Source: Parapristionchus giblindavisi
Taxonomy: Eukaryota > Nematoda > Chromadorea > Rhabditida > Diplogasteridae
DNA: 64,000 nt
Direction of reading: 5' to 3'
Assembly: GCA_943737045.1 (NCBI GenBank)
Contig: CALSFV010000085.1
Span: 77,001-141,000, forward strand
Position numbers and translations under genes: made by a program. Positions 9,660 to 20,186 of this stretch are shown piece by piece (position 1 is the first letter of the stretch; every line of letters starts with the position of its first letter). The notes under the pieces are model-generated. The model was not told the DNA's origin. It saw nothing but the letters and a program-made list of their open reading frames with translations, and did not search any database.

Positions 9660-10305
9660 ATGTCGTGCGTCCTCTAACGATTTTGTAGCTCTTCAAGGTA
9701 CGGACCACTTTGGGGTTATTTAGCCATTGATTATGTTTTTGTCGTTTTCCTTGTGTACGTCGCTGGATAAAACTGCGCTACTTTGTGACGGAGCTATTGT
9801 AAAATCTCAGTTTTCGGAAGGTGTTGGCGTTATTTTATGGATTCGGAGAACTAAACTATAGATACCCGGACTGATTGGTCCGATTAAGCTATTTTCATAA
9901 AATAGCGGAATTCTCATATCTGCTCTCTCGCTTGCTTCATCATAAGAGTATCGTTTTTCAGGCACAAACGAAAAAAAGTATAAAACATGAAAATGGAAGA
10001 TTGAAAATGAGTAAATATGGCATTAGGATAAAACAAAGATCTTATTAATTTTCAATCGTATAATCTATGGTAATCTCTTCTTCTACAGGTATGATCTTCT
10101 TGTCACCATCGTCGTCGATGAAGATCATCAGAAGATCGGCGATATTGTCATGGCTGACTTCTCTGGGGGAGCTGCTGATGAAATAGGATACGTACGGCTG
10201 CTTTCGTCTTTTGCTCATCAAGAGGAAGCTGATCCTTTATCAGACAGTATAAAGACAGTTGGATGTGCTCGAGTTTACAACGGGTGTCCAAGCCCGCGAA
10301 GTTAA
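9660..10305 (+). pseudogene. Block E two-exon small ORF, unit 1 copy (broken)
   Basis: An ATG at 9660 starts a 38-nt exon (to 9697) ending TCAAG/GTACGG. A 391-nt intron-like segment ends TTCTTCTACAG at 10088. The second exon reads YDLLVTIVVDEDHQKIGDIV and continues to a TAA at 10303. In this copy the first exon has TAA at codon 6 (CTC TAA), so the spliced frame is closed; the unit 5 copy is open. A GATCTTTGATCTTTGATC motif lies about 100 bp upstream. Function unknown. Confidence 0.4.
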
Positions 10306-10336
10306 ATGGGCGGGGCCAAAATTACTATATATAAGG
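10300..10336 (+). promoter_or_regulatory. Block E promoter-like module
   Basis: GGGCGGGGCC (10308-10317) followed by ACTATATATAAGG (10324-10336). It lies about 60 bp upstream of the tRNA-like sequence, the same geometry as the minus-strand block A module. Confidence 0.45.
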
Positions 10337-10393
10337 AGTATACTCAAATGGACCGGGAAAGTATATCTAGATCATTTGAAATGTTTGCTAATA

Positions 10394-10470
10394 GGGACCC
10401 ATGGTCTAGTGGATAAGAGGTCGGACGGCCAATCCAAGCGGTTGGTCGGCAAGAAAGTTCGAATCCCAAT
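10394..10470 (+). repeat. tRNA-like sequence with A and B boxes
   Basis: GGGACCCATGGTCTAGTGG then ATAAGAGG form an A-box-like start. A GGCCAA/TTGGTC hairpin occupies the middle, and AGTTCGAATCCC (10456-10467) is a B box. Copies are in block E of all units and inverted in block A. It is probably tRNA-derived and has no clean cloverleaf. Confidence 0.6.
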
Positions 10471-11035
10471 GGAAGATCATCGAAAGAAAAAACTCTCCCT
10501 AACAATTACAAACAATTTTTGCTATTTTTCCTTGACAAATTTTCGATTTCTCTTTATTAACGTGTGTTCTGTAGCAGAGAATTGTCAAAAATGAACTTGA
10601 GTATAATTCTGGATTTTATGTGCTAACAACCTCCTGGCAACGACGGAGACGCGGCGGAAGAGGTTACGGCGTAGGCACGCAAGGTAAATGTAACGAAGCA
10701 TTAAAGATAGCGCCTCTTTAAGTTAATCTCGGAGAGTAATATCAGTGCCCCGTTTTAGGTGGTATAGGGAGCAGTCAATAGGGAATGCACGATCGGTATT
10801 CCGCGTTTCCGTACAGATTTCGTATGAACTATTCGAAAAAAATCATGAGGGTATCGGATAAGTCAACGATCGTGACTATTAGCATAATTTTATGTGCTTA
10901 TTCAGTTCATAAAACGAAATACGGTTTAGGAGTGCCGCAAAAAGTGCTTTCGGTCCGGACTGTACGTACCTTTGAAAAAAATTAGAACGAATAATCAATC
11001 TAAGATAATCAACAGATATGTGTATACAAGATCGG
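10471..11035. other. Block F, conserved but unassigned
   Basis: Shared by units 1-5, including TTAGAGATAGCGCCTCTTTA and GGCACGATCGGTATTCCGCG. A tiny frame ATGAACTTGAGTATAATTCT (about 10591) follows a TTCTGTAGCAG acceptor-like sequence but closes after about a dozen codons. No gene is recognised. Confidence 0.5.
10612..10715. mobile_element. GTGCCTACGCC hairpin element, unit 1
   Basis: Contains GGTTACGGCGTAGGCACG and GTAAATGTAACGAAGCA, the same termini as hairpin elements at 15767, 22492, 24365 and 36312. This copy lies in block F rather than block C, so it is an independent insertion. Confidence 0.45.
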
Positions 11036-11205
11036 GCTACAGTAATCCATTTCTCTATAACTACAGTAATCCATATCTCTTTAACTACAGCAACCCATAT
11101 CTATATAACTACAGTAATCCATATCTCTTTAACTACAGCAACCCATATCTATATAACTACAGTAATCCATATCTATATAACTACAGTAATCCTTATCTCC
11201 ATCAG
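11036..11205 (+). repeat. 24-bp minisatellite, about 7 copies
   Basis: Repeats of CTACAGTAATCCATATCTCT then ATAA. The period is a multiple of three, so frames stay open (NPYLYNYS on plus, VIEIWITV on minus). Other arrays are at 18534, 40977 and 53692. Confidence 0.85.
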
Positions 11206-11878
11206 TTGAAACTTTTTTTCAGTGTTGATCAGTTTTGGCATACTGCAGTAAACGTCCTTTTTTACTTATGTTTCTGTACATCCATATAAAAAAGCATTCA
11301 ACAAAACTCTGATGAGGAACGTGGAAGCTTTCAAAGATTCCTAATGAAACAAAAACATATGATTATTAATGCGATTGCGCTGCGTATAAATATGATTCCA
11401 GAATTTTTCAAAACTGATTGGTCTTCTTAAAGATGGAGACCCACGAGTTTTTTCGTAATAAGACTGTTCGGATAGTATGATAGAGATTCATCATACGAAT
11501 CGAAAGACATAACTGATATTGATTCCCGATATGTTAAAAGCTCACTATGATCATTGAAAGTACAACTTTCAAGGCATGTAGAGAGTGCTCATCGAATTTG
11601 CATAATTTCTCTCTCATTTTCTCATTATCCCTTACGCCAATTACCATATAATATAAACAATAGCCAGCATGCTTATCGTGGCGGGAGTCAGTCATGCCAA
11701 CTCATGGGTCCCCTTCTTTAAAGATAAAAGGTGATGATCATCAACATTAATTTTCTATATCAATGATACACAATATTAAGTCTATAAATTAAATTAGCCA
11801 TAATATTTTGTTCACAATGTGCATGGTTCACAATATTTCGAGAAAAGACATGAACTCAGGTGAACTGCAGTTCATCCA
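11206..11878. other. Block F tail, no gene seen
   Basis: AT-rich sequence ending in CCATAATATTTTGTTCACAA, which is the empty target of the element at 41374-43786. Confidence 0.5.
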
Positions 11879-12264
11879 TTTAATTTCAATGTTTCGTACT
11901 CGATAATTTTTTCCTTAAAAAACAAGCATCTGCATTATTTTGATAGCTTTCTTATGCTACTATAATCGTCTGTTATTGGTCTTCTGATTTGTTTTATTCG
12001 TTCGCATAAAGAAATATTGAAAGTCATTGAAAGCACATTGAACACAAAGTGCAATGCATCAATCACATACTGCTATGCGCTGAATAAGCAGTCATGTTCT
12101 ATATGTATTTTTAAATATGTATGGTAATTTTGATGAAAATAAGTTAGTTCACGATCATTCTACCGAACCTCTGTCGAACACTAGACATTAACACAGGGAG
12201 AGCGGAACCAAGTCAAGGAAAAATAGCAAAAACAATTGGGCCATTTTGAGAGTCCTTATCTTAT

Positions 12265-12410
12265 GAAAGTCCGTGCTCTTATCCACTAGGCCATGGGTCC
12301 CTATTGGAATGCACGTCAAACGATCTACTTATACTCATACACTCCCGTGCTTATATACCGTTGCTTGGCTCCGCCTCTTTTTGATAAACCCTGTTTATAT
12401 AATGATTCTG
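12265..12410 (-). repeat. Truncated tRNA-like sequence and promoter modules
   Basis: Only the A-box half of the tRNA-like sequence remains (12265-12299). Upstream on the minus strand are TATATAAG (about 12352) with a GGC-AAGCAACG-like decayed GC box, then TATATAAA with GGCGGACCC (about 12395-12417). The B box has been deleted. Confidence 0.4.
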
Positions 12411-13322
12411 GGTCCGCCTATTTAACACCGCGGGCTTGGACACTGATGTCAGACGATAACACACCCAAAATGTCTTTATTAATTCTGAAAACAGTATGCA
12501 GCCGGCTCCTCAGCAGCAGTATGGCCGGCCAAAAACGAGAAGGGCCATTGACATCTTGACTCCACGATTGGGATGGTCATCAGTGATGATCTTCTGATGA
12601 TCTTCAGTCACGACAACGAATCGAAGAATTGAAATGAGAAACGATAAGTTACCATTGAGACACAAAATGATAGTAAGCTAGACTTTTCTCTTTTCGCGAT
12701 TTTTAAAGATTGCTCAAGATTAGAAAAGAGGGTACTTCTTCTGCTAACGACATCACTTTCGAAGTATCACATTTTTCTTTGAAAGTAACAGGTTTTACTA
12801 ATGATTCTAAAAGAAATATAATAAAACGATGACTATAGAGAAACTAATGGTTGGAGGATGCCGTTATCAGAAGTTGGAAAGAATTTGAAGTAGCAAGAGA
12901 GTGAGTAAAACGAGGAGTGTTCTCTGTTTTTCTTTTCTTTTCATGACTTTGAACAGATGTGACTATTAGTCAAGGTATTCTCGTACCTTCAGCCATCGAT
13001 TGTAGATCGTTTGCCGTCGTCTCCGATAATGTCCTCGATGCTGGGGAAACGTGACGTCATCAGGTGCATGCCATCATGTACCACGGTCGAGAACGTGTCG
13101 TCGCGCTTCACAAACGATAAATGTGATGATCTGAAAAGGATTTGGCATTACCCAAAGCAATAGATCAACGTCCACTATGATCTCATAGAGCAAGAAAGTA
13201 ATGAGAAAAGAGTTTAAAGAGCGGAGAGTTTCACATTGAGAATATTTGAATCTAATTTATAACAATTCTTGACATGGAACAGAGAGCTACGAACGGGGAA
13301 CCGCGGGGAAGAAAATAAGTAT

Positions 13323-13539
13323 TGTGTACGCTCAAAAAATCTGACCTAGCGCACGGCTCTTGTATCTAATTTAGTTCCTGCACGTACATTGTAGTCTCAC
13401 CGCTAGTCTATTCCTATCTATATTATTGTCATCCTATTGACTATATTTTTTTTATTTTTTTCCTAGTTCTTCCCCTATACTCGTTCTCTAATAAAGTCTC
13501 TATACTACTACTACGTGTTGCGACGGCAAATTCACAACA
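13323..13539 (+). mobile_element. Solo-LTR-like insertion, 217 bp
   Basis: Starts TGTGTACGC, ends TTCACAACA (TG...CA ends) and holds an AATAAAG signal near 13490. It is absent from the other units. Flanks read ATAAGTAT and ATAAGAAT around a single ATAGGAAT in other units, so there is a duplication of 5 to 8 bp. This is consistent with a solitary LTR, but no internal region or second LTR confirms it. Confidence 0.45.
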
Positions 13540-14189
13540 ATAAGAATAACAAGACACAATAATAGATCGAAGAGAGTAACGATAAGGAAGAGATATAGCT
13601 AGAAAAGGCGGGAAAATCACCGAGAGTGAAGAGTCAAAAGGACCGAAGACTGCAAAAGAAGGAAGGAAAGAGAGGTAGTAGGATAGGGGAAGACCGTGGC
13701 CAGAGGGGAAATTAGAGAGAGAAGTAGAGGTGGAGTGATCGAGAGATAGCGAAGGAGAAGGAGGAAAGGGAAGAAGGAGAAGGAGAGGGATGGCAAGAGA
13801 CAGGACTTTAATAATTACAAATCAAAAGATAAAGAAAAGTATATCGAAAAGCAGTTCCAAATGGAGGGATACGCTAATGAATCAACATTATCGATGCTAG
13901 ATCATTGACGAGTGCATAGTTTTTCTTTCTCTGCACTCTCTCGCTTTGCCACAATCTCTCACTCTGTCAGCTCTCTCGTTCTTTCTTTAGCACGCTCTCT
14001 TGCACATGATAGAGGTAAAGATCAAAGATCAAAGATCAATTTAAAAACGGAAACGAAGAGGGGTGAGGAGTGTCGAAAGGAACGAGAATGATAAAATGTG
14101 AAGTAGATAATCATATGCAAGACTAGACAACAATAACGAAATTACAAGCAATTATGATAAAGTTAAAATATCAATGAACGAAATAGTGT

Positions 14190-14824
14190 GGCTCTGTTCT
14201 ACTTTACGGGTCCCATGGAAGTTTACCGGTCCCAAGAAAGTTTACGGGTCCCATGGAAGTTTACCGGTCCCAAGAAAATTTATGGGTCCCATGAAAGTTT
14301 ACCGGTCCCATGGAAGTTCTTCGTTCCCAAGAAATTTTAACGGTCCCAAGAAATTTTAACGGTCCCATAAAACTTTACCGGCTCCATAAAACTTTACCGT
14401 TAACATACGAGTAGAAAATTCAGGAAAATTAAGCGCTCTAAGATTTTCATAACTTCATTCACTACGCTGTGCCAGTAATAGGATGAATGAGTACGTTTAT
14501 ACGCCCATATCAGCATTTGTCATGTAATCGAGAAGATTGAATGTGTTGTTCAGAAGTAGATATAGCACCCCACATCTCTCTATCAATTAGCCGTTATCTC
14601 CTTTATTGCACGATAAACTCTAATGAGTAATTGAGTTGTTATTATCAAAATGCAATGAAAAAAATAGTATGCAGAAAAAAAACTAATTATTATTTCCGAT
14701 TCATGGGACCGGTAAAGTTTTATGGGACCGTTAAAATTTCTTGGGACCGTTAAAATTTCTTGGGACAGATGAACTTCCATGGGACCGGTAAACTTTCATG
14801 GGACCCGTAAAGTAGAACAGAGCC
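14190..14824. mobile_element. Fold-back element with 19-bp repeat termini, 8-bp TSD
   Basis: Ends GGCTCTGTTCTACTTTACGG and its complement. The left arm (14190-14405) is about ten 19-bp repeats of the TTTACCGGTCCCATGGAAG type; the shorter right arm is 14697-14824. Flanks AATAGTGT and AATAGGGT surround it, and units 1, 3, 4 and 5 have a single AATAGGGT. Termini made of short tandem repeats with 8-bp duplications recall sea urchin TU and Drosophila FB/Galileo elements (known families). It has no transposase. Confidence 0.8.
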
Positions 14825-15149
14825 AATAGGGTTGGGATGAAGGAAAGGAAGAGGAAGACCCGTAATAGGAGACATAGCAGAAAACATAGATGAACCGATC
14901 GACAAGTCTGGGAATCACCAAAACACTATTGATGGTAGGTCATTGACGAGGGCATTGGTTTCTTTCTCTGCACTCTCTCACTGACCCATACTCTCTCACT
15001 CTGTCTGTACTCTCTCACATTTGCACACTCTCTGCTATGATCAAAGAACGATCAAATAATCTCATCGTTGCCAGGGAAGGAATAGGATTAGTAAATCATT
15101 TTTACGTGCACGCGAATTCAGATCGATGACTCTAGGGACAAGGTAGATC

Positions 15150-15213
15150 ACCTTCTATAGCATCAAGATTGAGCACGTGATTGTGTGCGCGCTCCCTGTT
15201 ATTCCGTATATAA
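15150..15213 (+). promoter_or_regulatory. Block C promoter, unit 2
   Basis: GAGCACGTGATTGTGTGCGC then TATATAA at 15207-15213. The TTCnnGAA dyad seen in other units is destroyed here (CTTCTATAGC). Confidence 0.5.
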
Positions 15214-17422
15214 GACGACATCATAGCTCTCATCGTCATTTATCGTCTCTTCCCACCTTCTCGTTTTCATCTCTCATCCGTTCAACTACAACTCCGATGG
15301 TTGTCTCAATGCATCACAACTTCCGGAGTACTCTTCGCCAATCTACACATGGATACGTCTTCTAACCAAGCATACGCTTGTTTCTTGAGTCACGTATCTT
15401 ATCCCACACCATCATTGCCGTACTATTAATCATCTTACTCTTAATGTGTTTACTTTTATGCCACATCTTGTCGCGTCCGTTGACTTCAATTTTCGTCTTT
15501 CGCGAACTCTGCCCGTCTTCATCTGTCATCGTCTCAACTACAACTCCGCTGACCGCCTCGAAGCCTGTAATCTTCGCCCGTCTGCCCGTTTATTTGTCAT
15601 CTAACCAAGGATACGCATGTTTCTTCAGTCAGGTATCGTACCCAACCCCACCATAACCGTACCGATCAACCTTCTGTTAATGCCTTCTGCCGTGCGGTAG
15701 TTTACGGATGGGTATGACATCATGGATAGTTGATTTTGGTAGACCATTAGTTATAGTTCCTTACTTATGCATTGTTACATTTTGCTTACGTGCCTACTCC
15801 GTAACCCCCTGTGTCTGACGCGGCAGTGTGTTATGGCGTAGGCACGGGCTAATGTTACGATGCTTTAGTTCTAATTCTCGTTTTTTTCTTTAGTTAGTTA
15901 GTCAGTCTTACGGTACCGTAGCCCGGTATGACCGTTCATGGGGTATTCCCGGTAACGAGCAATTTATAAGGCTCACCGGGTTTACCTCAAGTACGGCTGG
16001 GTATGGTTTCGTGGATAGATTAGTGTAGTATATTATTTGTTAGTATTTCGTTTTTTTGCATGAGTACCATGTATTAGCTCTTTACCTCTACAGTAGACAT
16101 CTTTCCTAATCTATCGGTTTTATATTTTACTGTATCTATCCATCTACAGGTCAACTCATTGCTTCGTCGTCAACGATTGTCATAATCATCTTCTCCACTC
16201 TGCTCCACTCTACTCTACTCTACGGCTCAACTACAACTCCGCTGACCGTCTTGATGCATCTCATCTTCCGCAGTACTGTGGGCTAATATGGACGTGGATT
16301 CGCCACCTAACCAAGGATATGCCTATTTCTTCATTGAGGTATCGTATCCCTCCCCGCCGTATCATTGATTATTTTTCCCATAGTATGGTTTCTCTCATGC
16401 AACATCTTACCGCACGTCCGTTAATTTATTATAGTTGCAGCCCTTCCCGTCTTCATCTCTCATCCGCTCAACTACAACTCCGATGGAAGTCTCGATGACT
16501 GTCAACTTCCGGAGTATTCTGCGCTAATGCACACGTGGATTCGTCTTCTAACCAAGGAGACTCATGTTTCTTGAGTGAGGTATCGTATCCCACCCCACCA
16601 CAACCGTATCGATCAACCTTCTGTTAATGCCCCCTGCCGTACTGTAGTGTACTGGGTATGACCTACTGGATAGTTGATTTTGGTAGACCACTAGTTATAG
16701 TTCCTTAGTTAGTTCTGATTCTCGTTTTTTTCGTTAGTTAGATAGTCTTACGGTACCGTATCCCGGTATGACCGTTCATGGGGTATTCCCGGTAACGAGC
16801 AATTTATAAGGCTCACCGGGTTTACCTCAAGTACGGCTGGGTATGGTTTCGTGGATAGATTAGCGTAGTATATTATTTAGTATTTCGATTTTTTTTTGTT
16901 GCATTAGTATCATGTCTCTCTTTACCTCTACAGTAGACATCTTTCTTACTGTATCGGTTTTCTATTTTACTGTATCTATCCATCTACAGGTTGACTCATT
17001 ATTCGATATCGATCTTCATCATCACCTACTATACTCTACTCTACTAGTCTTGTCTACTAGTCTACTTTACTCTAGTCTTCTCTTCTAGTCTACTCTACTA
17101 GTCTACTCTACGGTCGACTCTAATTGTAAGCTACTCTAACGGGTTCTGGAGCCTTCGATGTGACATCGACTTTTGATCTACTGACGTGAAGACCAGTACT
17201 ACTCGACTACTACTCGGTATTGTTGACATCTACCTTTACCGTACATCTTTCTTACTGCAACGGTTTTCTTTTTTACTTTATCTTTCTTTTCCTCGTCTAT
17301 GATATTCTATCCATCTACAGGTCAACTCATTGCTTCGTCGTCAACGATCGTCATCAACATCTTCTCCATACTACTCCACTCTGATCTACTCTACGGACAA
17401 CTAAGCCACTTTTCGGGTACTG
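15214..17422 (+). pseudogene. Block C exon/intron-like modules, unit 2
   Basis: Donor-like TCAG/GTATCGTACCC near 15632 and GAGTGAG/GTATCG near 16580. Acceptor-like CCATCTACAG near 16150, 16990 and 17320. Intronic hairpin modules lie at 15900-16015 and 16741-16860. The terminal part with the polyA signal is lost at the joint with block E (about 17423), so any transcript would lack its normal end. Confidence 0.4.
15767..15864. mobile_element. GTGCCTACGCC hairpin element, unit 2
   Basis: Imperfect palindrome: GCATTGTTACATTTTGCTTA with CGTGCCTAC on the left, and GTAGGCACGGGCTAATGTTA with CGATGC on the right. It sits at the same position in units 2, 3 (twice) and 4, but is absent from the equivalent place in units 1 and 5. 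Confidence 0.6.
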
Positions 17423-17865
17423 GAGGTGCGACGTCCAAACGAAAAAAAAGTATAAAACATGAAAATGGAAGATTGAAAATGAGTAAATATGGCATTAGGA
17501 TAATGCAAAGATCTTATTAATTTTCAATTGTTTAATCTATGGTAATCTATTCTTCTACAGGTATGATCTTCTTGTCACCATCGTCGTCGATGAAGATCAT
17601 CAGAAGATCGGCGATATTGTCATGGCTGACTTCTCTGGGGGAGCTGCTGATGAAATAGGATACGTACTTCTGCTTCCGTCTTTTGCTCATCAAGAGGAAG
17701 CTGATCCCTTATCAAACAGTATAAAGATATTTGGGGGTGTTCGAGTTTACCAAGAGTGTCCAAGCCCGCGAAGTTAAACGGGCGAAGTCAACATCACTAT
17801 ATATAAGGGGTACACTCAAATGGACCGGGAAAGTATATCTAGATCATTCGAAATGTTTGTTAATA
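17423..17865 (+). pseudogene. Block E, 5'-truncated copy
   Basis: Begins in the intron-like part (AAACGAAAAAAAAGTATAAA) and lacks exon 1. The acceptor TTCTTCTACAG ends at 17560 and exon 2 follows with the same YDLLVTIVVDEDHQKIGD frame. A decayed GGGCGAAGTC box and TATATAAGG lead to the tRNA-like sequence. Confidence 0.45.
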
Positions 17866-17940
17866 GGGACCCATGGTCTAGTGGATAAGAGGGCGGACGG
17901 CCAATGCGAGCGGTTGGTCGGCTAGTAAGTTAAAATCCTA
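17866..17940 (+). repeat. tRNA-like sequence, unit 2
   Basis: A box retained. The B box is damaged: AGTTAAAATCC replaces AGTTCGAATCC, losing the invariant C and G. Confidence 0.55.
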
Positions 17941-18533
17941 GAGGAAGGTCAGCGAAAGGAAAACCTTCCCTAACAATTGTCAACTATTTTTGATTTTTCT
18001 TTGACAAATTTTCGATTTCTCTTTGTTAACGTGTGTTCTGTAGCAGAGAATTGTCAAAATGAACTTGAGTATAATTCTGGCTTATATGTGCAATCAAGTG
18101 AAAGTTTTAGAGATAGCGCCTCTTTAAGTTAATCTCGGAGAGTAATATCAGTGCCCCTTTTAGGTAAGAGAGGTAGAAGTCAAGAGGGAAGGCACGATCG
18201 GTATTCCGCATTTCCGTACAGATTTCGTATGAAAAAGTCGAAAAAATATGAGAATCTAAAGATTATGTTCAACGCCCTCCAGAAATCAGGTATTCACGGG
18301 AAAAACTATCCAGAGTCAGCCAATAGTTTTGTTTGTTTCTGTGGCGATCGTGAGGTTATCAGTCAACGATCGTGACTCTTAGCATAATTTTTATTTGCTT
18401 ATTCAGTTCATAGAACGAAAAACGGCATAGACCTGCCGCAAAAAGTGCGATCGGTACGGACTGTACGCACCTGATTTAAAATTAGAATGAATAATTAATC
18501 TAAGATAATCTACAGAAATGTGCATACAAGATC

Positions 18534-18676
18534 GGGCTACCGTAATCCATATCTCTATAACTACAATAATCCATATCTCTATAACTACCGTAATCCATAT
18601 CTCTATAACTACAGTAATCCATATCTCTATAACTACAGTAATCCATATCTCTATAACTATCTCCAATCCATATCTT
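18534..18676 (+). repeat. 24-bp minisatellite, about 6 copies
   Basis: Same repeat as at 11036, with TACCGTAATCC variants. Frames on both strands are open only because of the period. Confidence 0.85.
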
Positions 18677-18925
18677 CATCAGTTGACACTTTTGTTCACT
18701 GTTGAGCAGTTGTGACATACGGCAGTAAACGTCCTTTTTGACTATTTTTTCTGTGCATCCATATAACAAGCATTGAACAAAATACTGAAGTGACAGCTTT
18801 CAAAGATTCCTTTCGTTTCTGAAACACAAACATATGATTATTAATTCTATTAGATTGCATTGACAAATTGCATTGTTGTCGTAAAATATAACTATAAGAA
18901 AGATATCCTACTGCCTTCTTTCCAC

Positions 18926-18950
18926 CCCCACCCCCCCCCCCCCCCCCCCC
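18926..18950 (+). repeat. Poly-C tract
   Basis: CACCCCCAC followed by about 20 consecutive C, unique to unit 2. A short (TTA)n tract lies nearby at 19046-19066. Confidence 0.85.
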
Positions 18951-19603
18951 ACCGATTCGCCTTGGCGACGGACATCCTTCAAAAAGACTTTTCTAATAAT
19001 AACAGATATCACCCATCCCGATGTGTGCTATTGATGGAATAAATATTATTGTTATTATTATTATTATATAAATATGATTCCAAAATATTTCAATTATCAT
19101 CAACATTAATTTTCTATTTCAATGATTCTCAATATTATATCTATAAATTAAATTATAAGATTATGTGTACAATGTCCATGGTTCACAATATTTCAATAAA
19201 ATACATGAGCTCATTGTCTGTAGTTCCTCCATTTCATTTCAATGTTTTCTACTCGATACACTTCCCCTTTAAAAAACAATCATCTGCATTCTTTTGATAG
19301 CTTTCTCAAGCTACTGTAATCGTCTGTTATTGGTCTTTTGGTTTGTTTTATTCGTTCACATAATGGAATATTGAAAGTCATTGATGAGCTGAATAAGCAA
19401 CCATGTTCTATATGTATTTTTAAATATGTATGGTAGTTTTGGTATGGTAGTTTTTGAGGAAAATAAGTTAGTTCACGATCATTCTACTGAACCTCTCTCG
19501 AACACTAGAAGTTAACGCAGGGAGAGCAGAACCAAGTCAAGAATAAAAGAGCAAAAACAAATAGGCCATTTTAAGAGTCCTTATCTTTTGCTAATCATAA
19601 TGG

Positions 19604-19678
19604 GGGAATCGAACTTCTATTGCCGACCAACCGGCCGGTTTGAATGTCCGAGCTCTTATCCACTAGGCCATGGGTCCC
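19604..19678 (-). repeat. tRNA-like sequence, unit 3 block A
   Basis: Minus-strand copy with A box GGGACCCATGGCCTAGTGG and B box AGTTCGATTCCCC. TATATAAG and GGCGGAGCC follow upstream at about 19729-19755. Confidence 0.6.
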
Positions 19679-19856
19679 CATTGGAATGCATGTCAAACGA
19701 TCTACATATGCTCAGACACTTCCGTGCTTATATACCGATGCGTGGCTCCGCCTCTTTTTGATAAACCCTGTTTACATAATGATTCTGGGTCCACCTATTT
19801 AACAGCGCGGGCTTGGACACCGACAACATGTATTGAAGCACCCCCAAATATCTTTA

Positions 19857-20033
19857 TTATTTTTGAAAACAGTATGCATCCGGCTTCTCAGCAGCAGAAT
19901 GGACGGCCAAAAACGAAAAAGGCCATTGACATCTTGACTCCACGATTGGGATGTTCATCAGTGACGATCTTCTTATGCTCTTCAGTCCCGGTAACGAATC
20001 GAACAATTTAAATGAGAAACGATAAAGTACCAT
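19857..20033 (-). CDS. Small ORF (58 aa), block A, unit 3
   Basis: ATG at 20033, frame MVLYRFSFKLFDSLPGLKSI then RRSSLMNIPIVESRCQWPFS, stop at 19857-19859, followed at once by an ATAATAAAG polyadenylation-like signal. The same 58-codon frame is open in unit 4 (33578-33754) but interrupted in units 1 and 5. No signal peptide or known domain is seen. An 8-bp-TSD MITE sits immediately upstream. It may be the 3' exon of a longer gene. The KIIRRS segment is shared with block E in opposite orientation. Confidence 0.35.
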   Translation of the reverse strand: MVLYRFSFKLFDSLPGLKSIRRSSLMNIPIVESRCQWPFSFLAVHSAAEKPDAYCFQK

Positions 20034-20039
20034 TGAGAC

Positions 20040-20178
20040 GGCACTAGGTCGGATGAGAACCAATGAATAATAACCGACTGAATGATAACTATTTCCATAT
20101 GAGAGACAAGGAATAATGAATAGACAAAGTATATATCCAGTCGGTTATTATTCATTGGTTCTCATCCCGCCTAGTGCC
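20040..20178. mobile_element. MITE with GGCACTAGG termini, 8-bp TSD
   Basis: A 139-bp element with GGCACTAGGTCGGATGAGAA at the left and its near-complement at the right. Flanks ATTGAGAC and ATTGACAC; units 1, 2 and 5 have a single ATTGAGAC. The 8-bp duplication fits hAT- or P-like transposition. The same insertion is at 33761-33914. Confidence 0.8.
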
Positions 20179-20186
20179 ATTGACAC

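Larger units (their letters stand above)
1..11878 (+). repeat. Composite tandem repeat unit 1
   Basis: First copy of a large unit repeated head to tail. The opening bases reappear at 43864, and in diverged form at 11880, 19235 and 54342. Blocks in order are A (1-975), B (975-2865), C (2866-6068), D (6069-9350), E (9351-10470) and F (10471-11878). Unit-specific insertions are the fold-back at 3155-4173, a short palindrome at 5869-6006, a segment at about 6230-6410 and a LINE at 6479-8570. The first 2.2 kb are closest to unit 5, with only scattered base changes. The window begins inside the unit or at an arbitrary point of the array. Confidence 0.85.
11879..19231 (+). repeat. Composite tandem repeat unit 2 (block D missing)
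   Basis: Blocks A (11879-12680), B (to about 15150) and C (to 17422), then a direct joint at about 17423 into block E. AATAAA, the U6 relic, tRNA-Glu and the hairpin are all missing, so the unit is only about 7.4 kb. Insertions are an LTR-like segment at 13323-13539 and a fold-back at 14190-14824. Confidence 0.8.

Noticed and set aside
10278..10317. Possible 5S rRNA-derived segment (CGCGAAGTTAA)
   Set aside because: Only about ten bases resemble the 5S internal region; the rest does not fit.
15910..16015. Intronic hairpin module as a 5S rRNA or spliced-leader RNA gene
   Set aside because: Short matches only (GGGAATACC on the minus strand, GGTTTACCTCAAG on plus); no Sm site, donor or complete fold.
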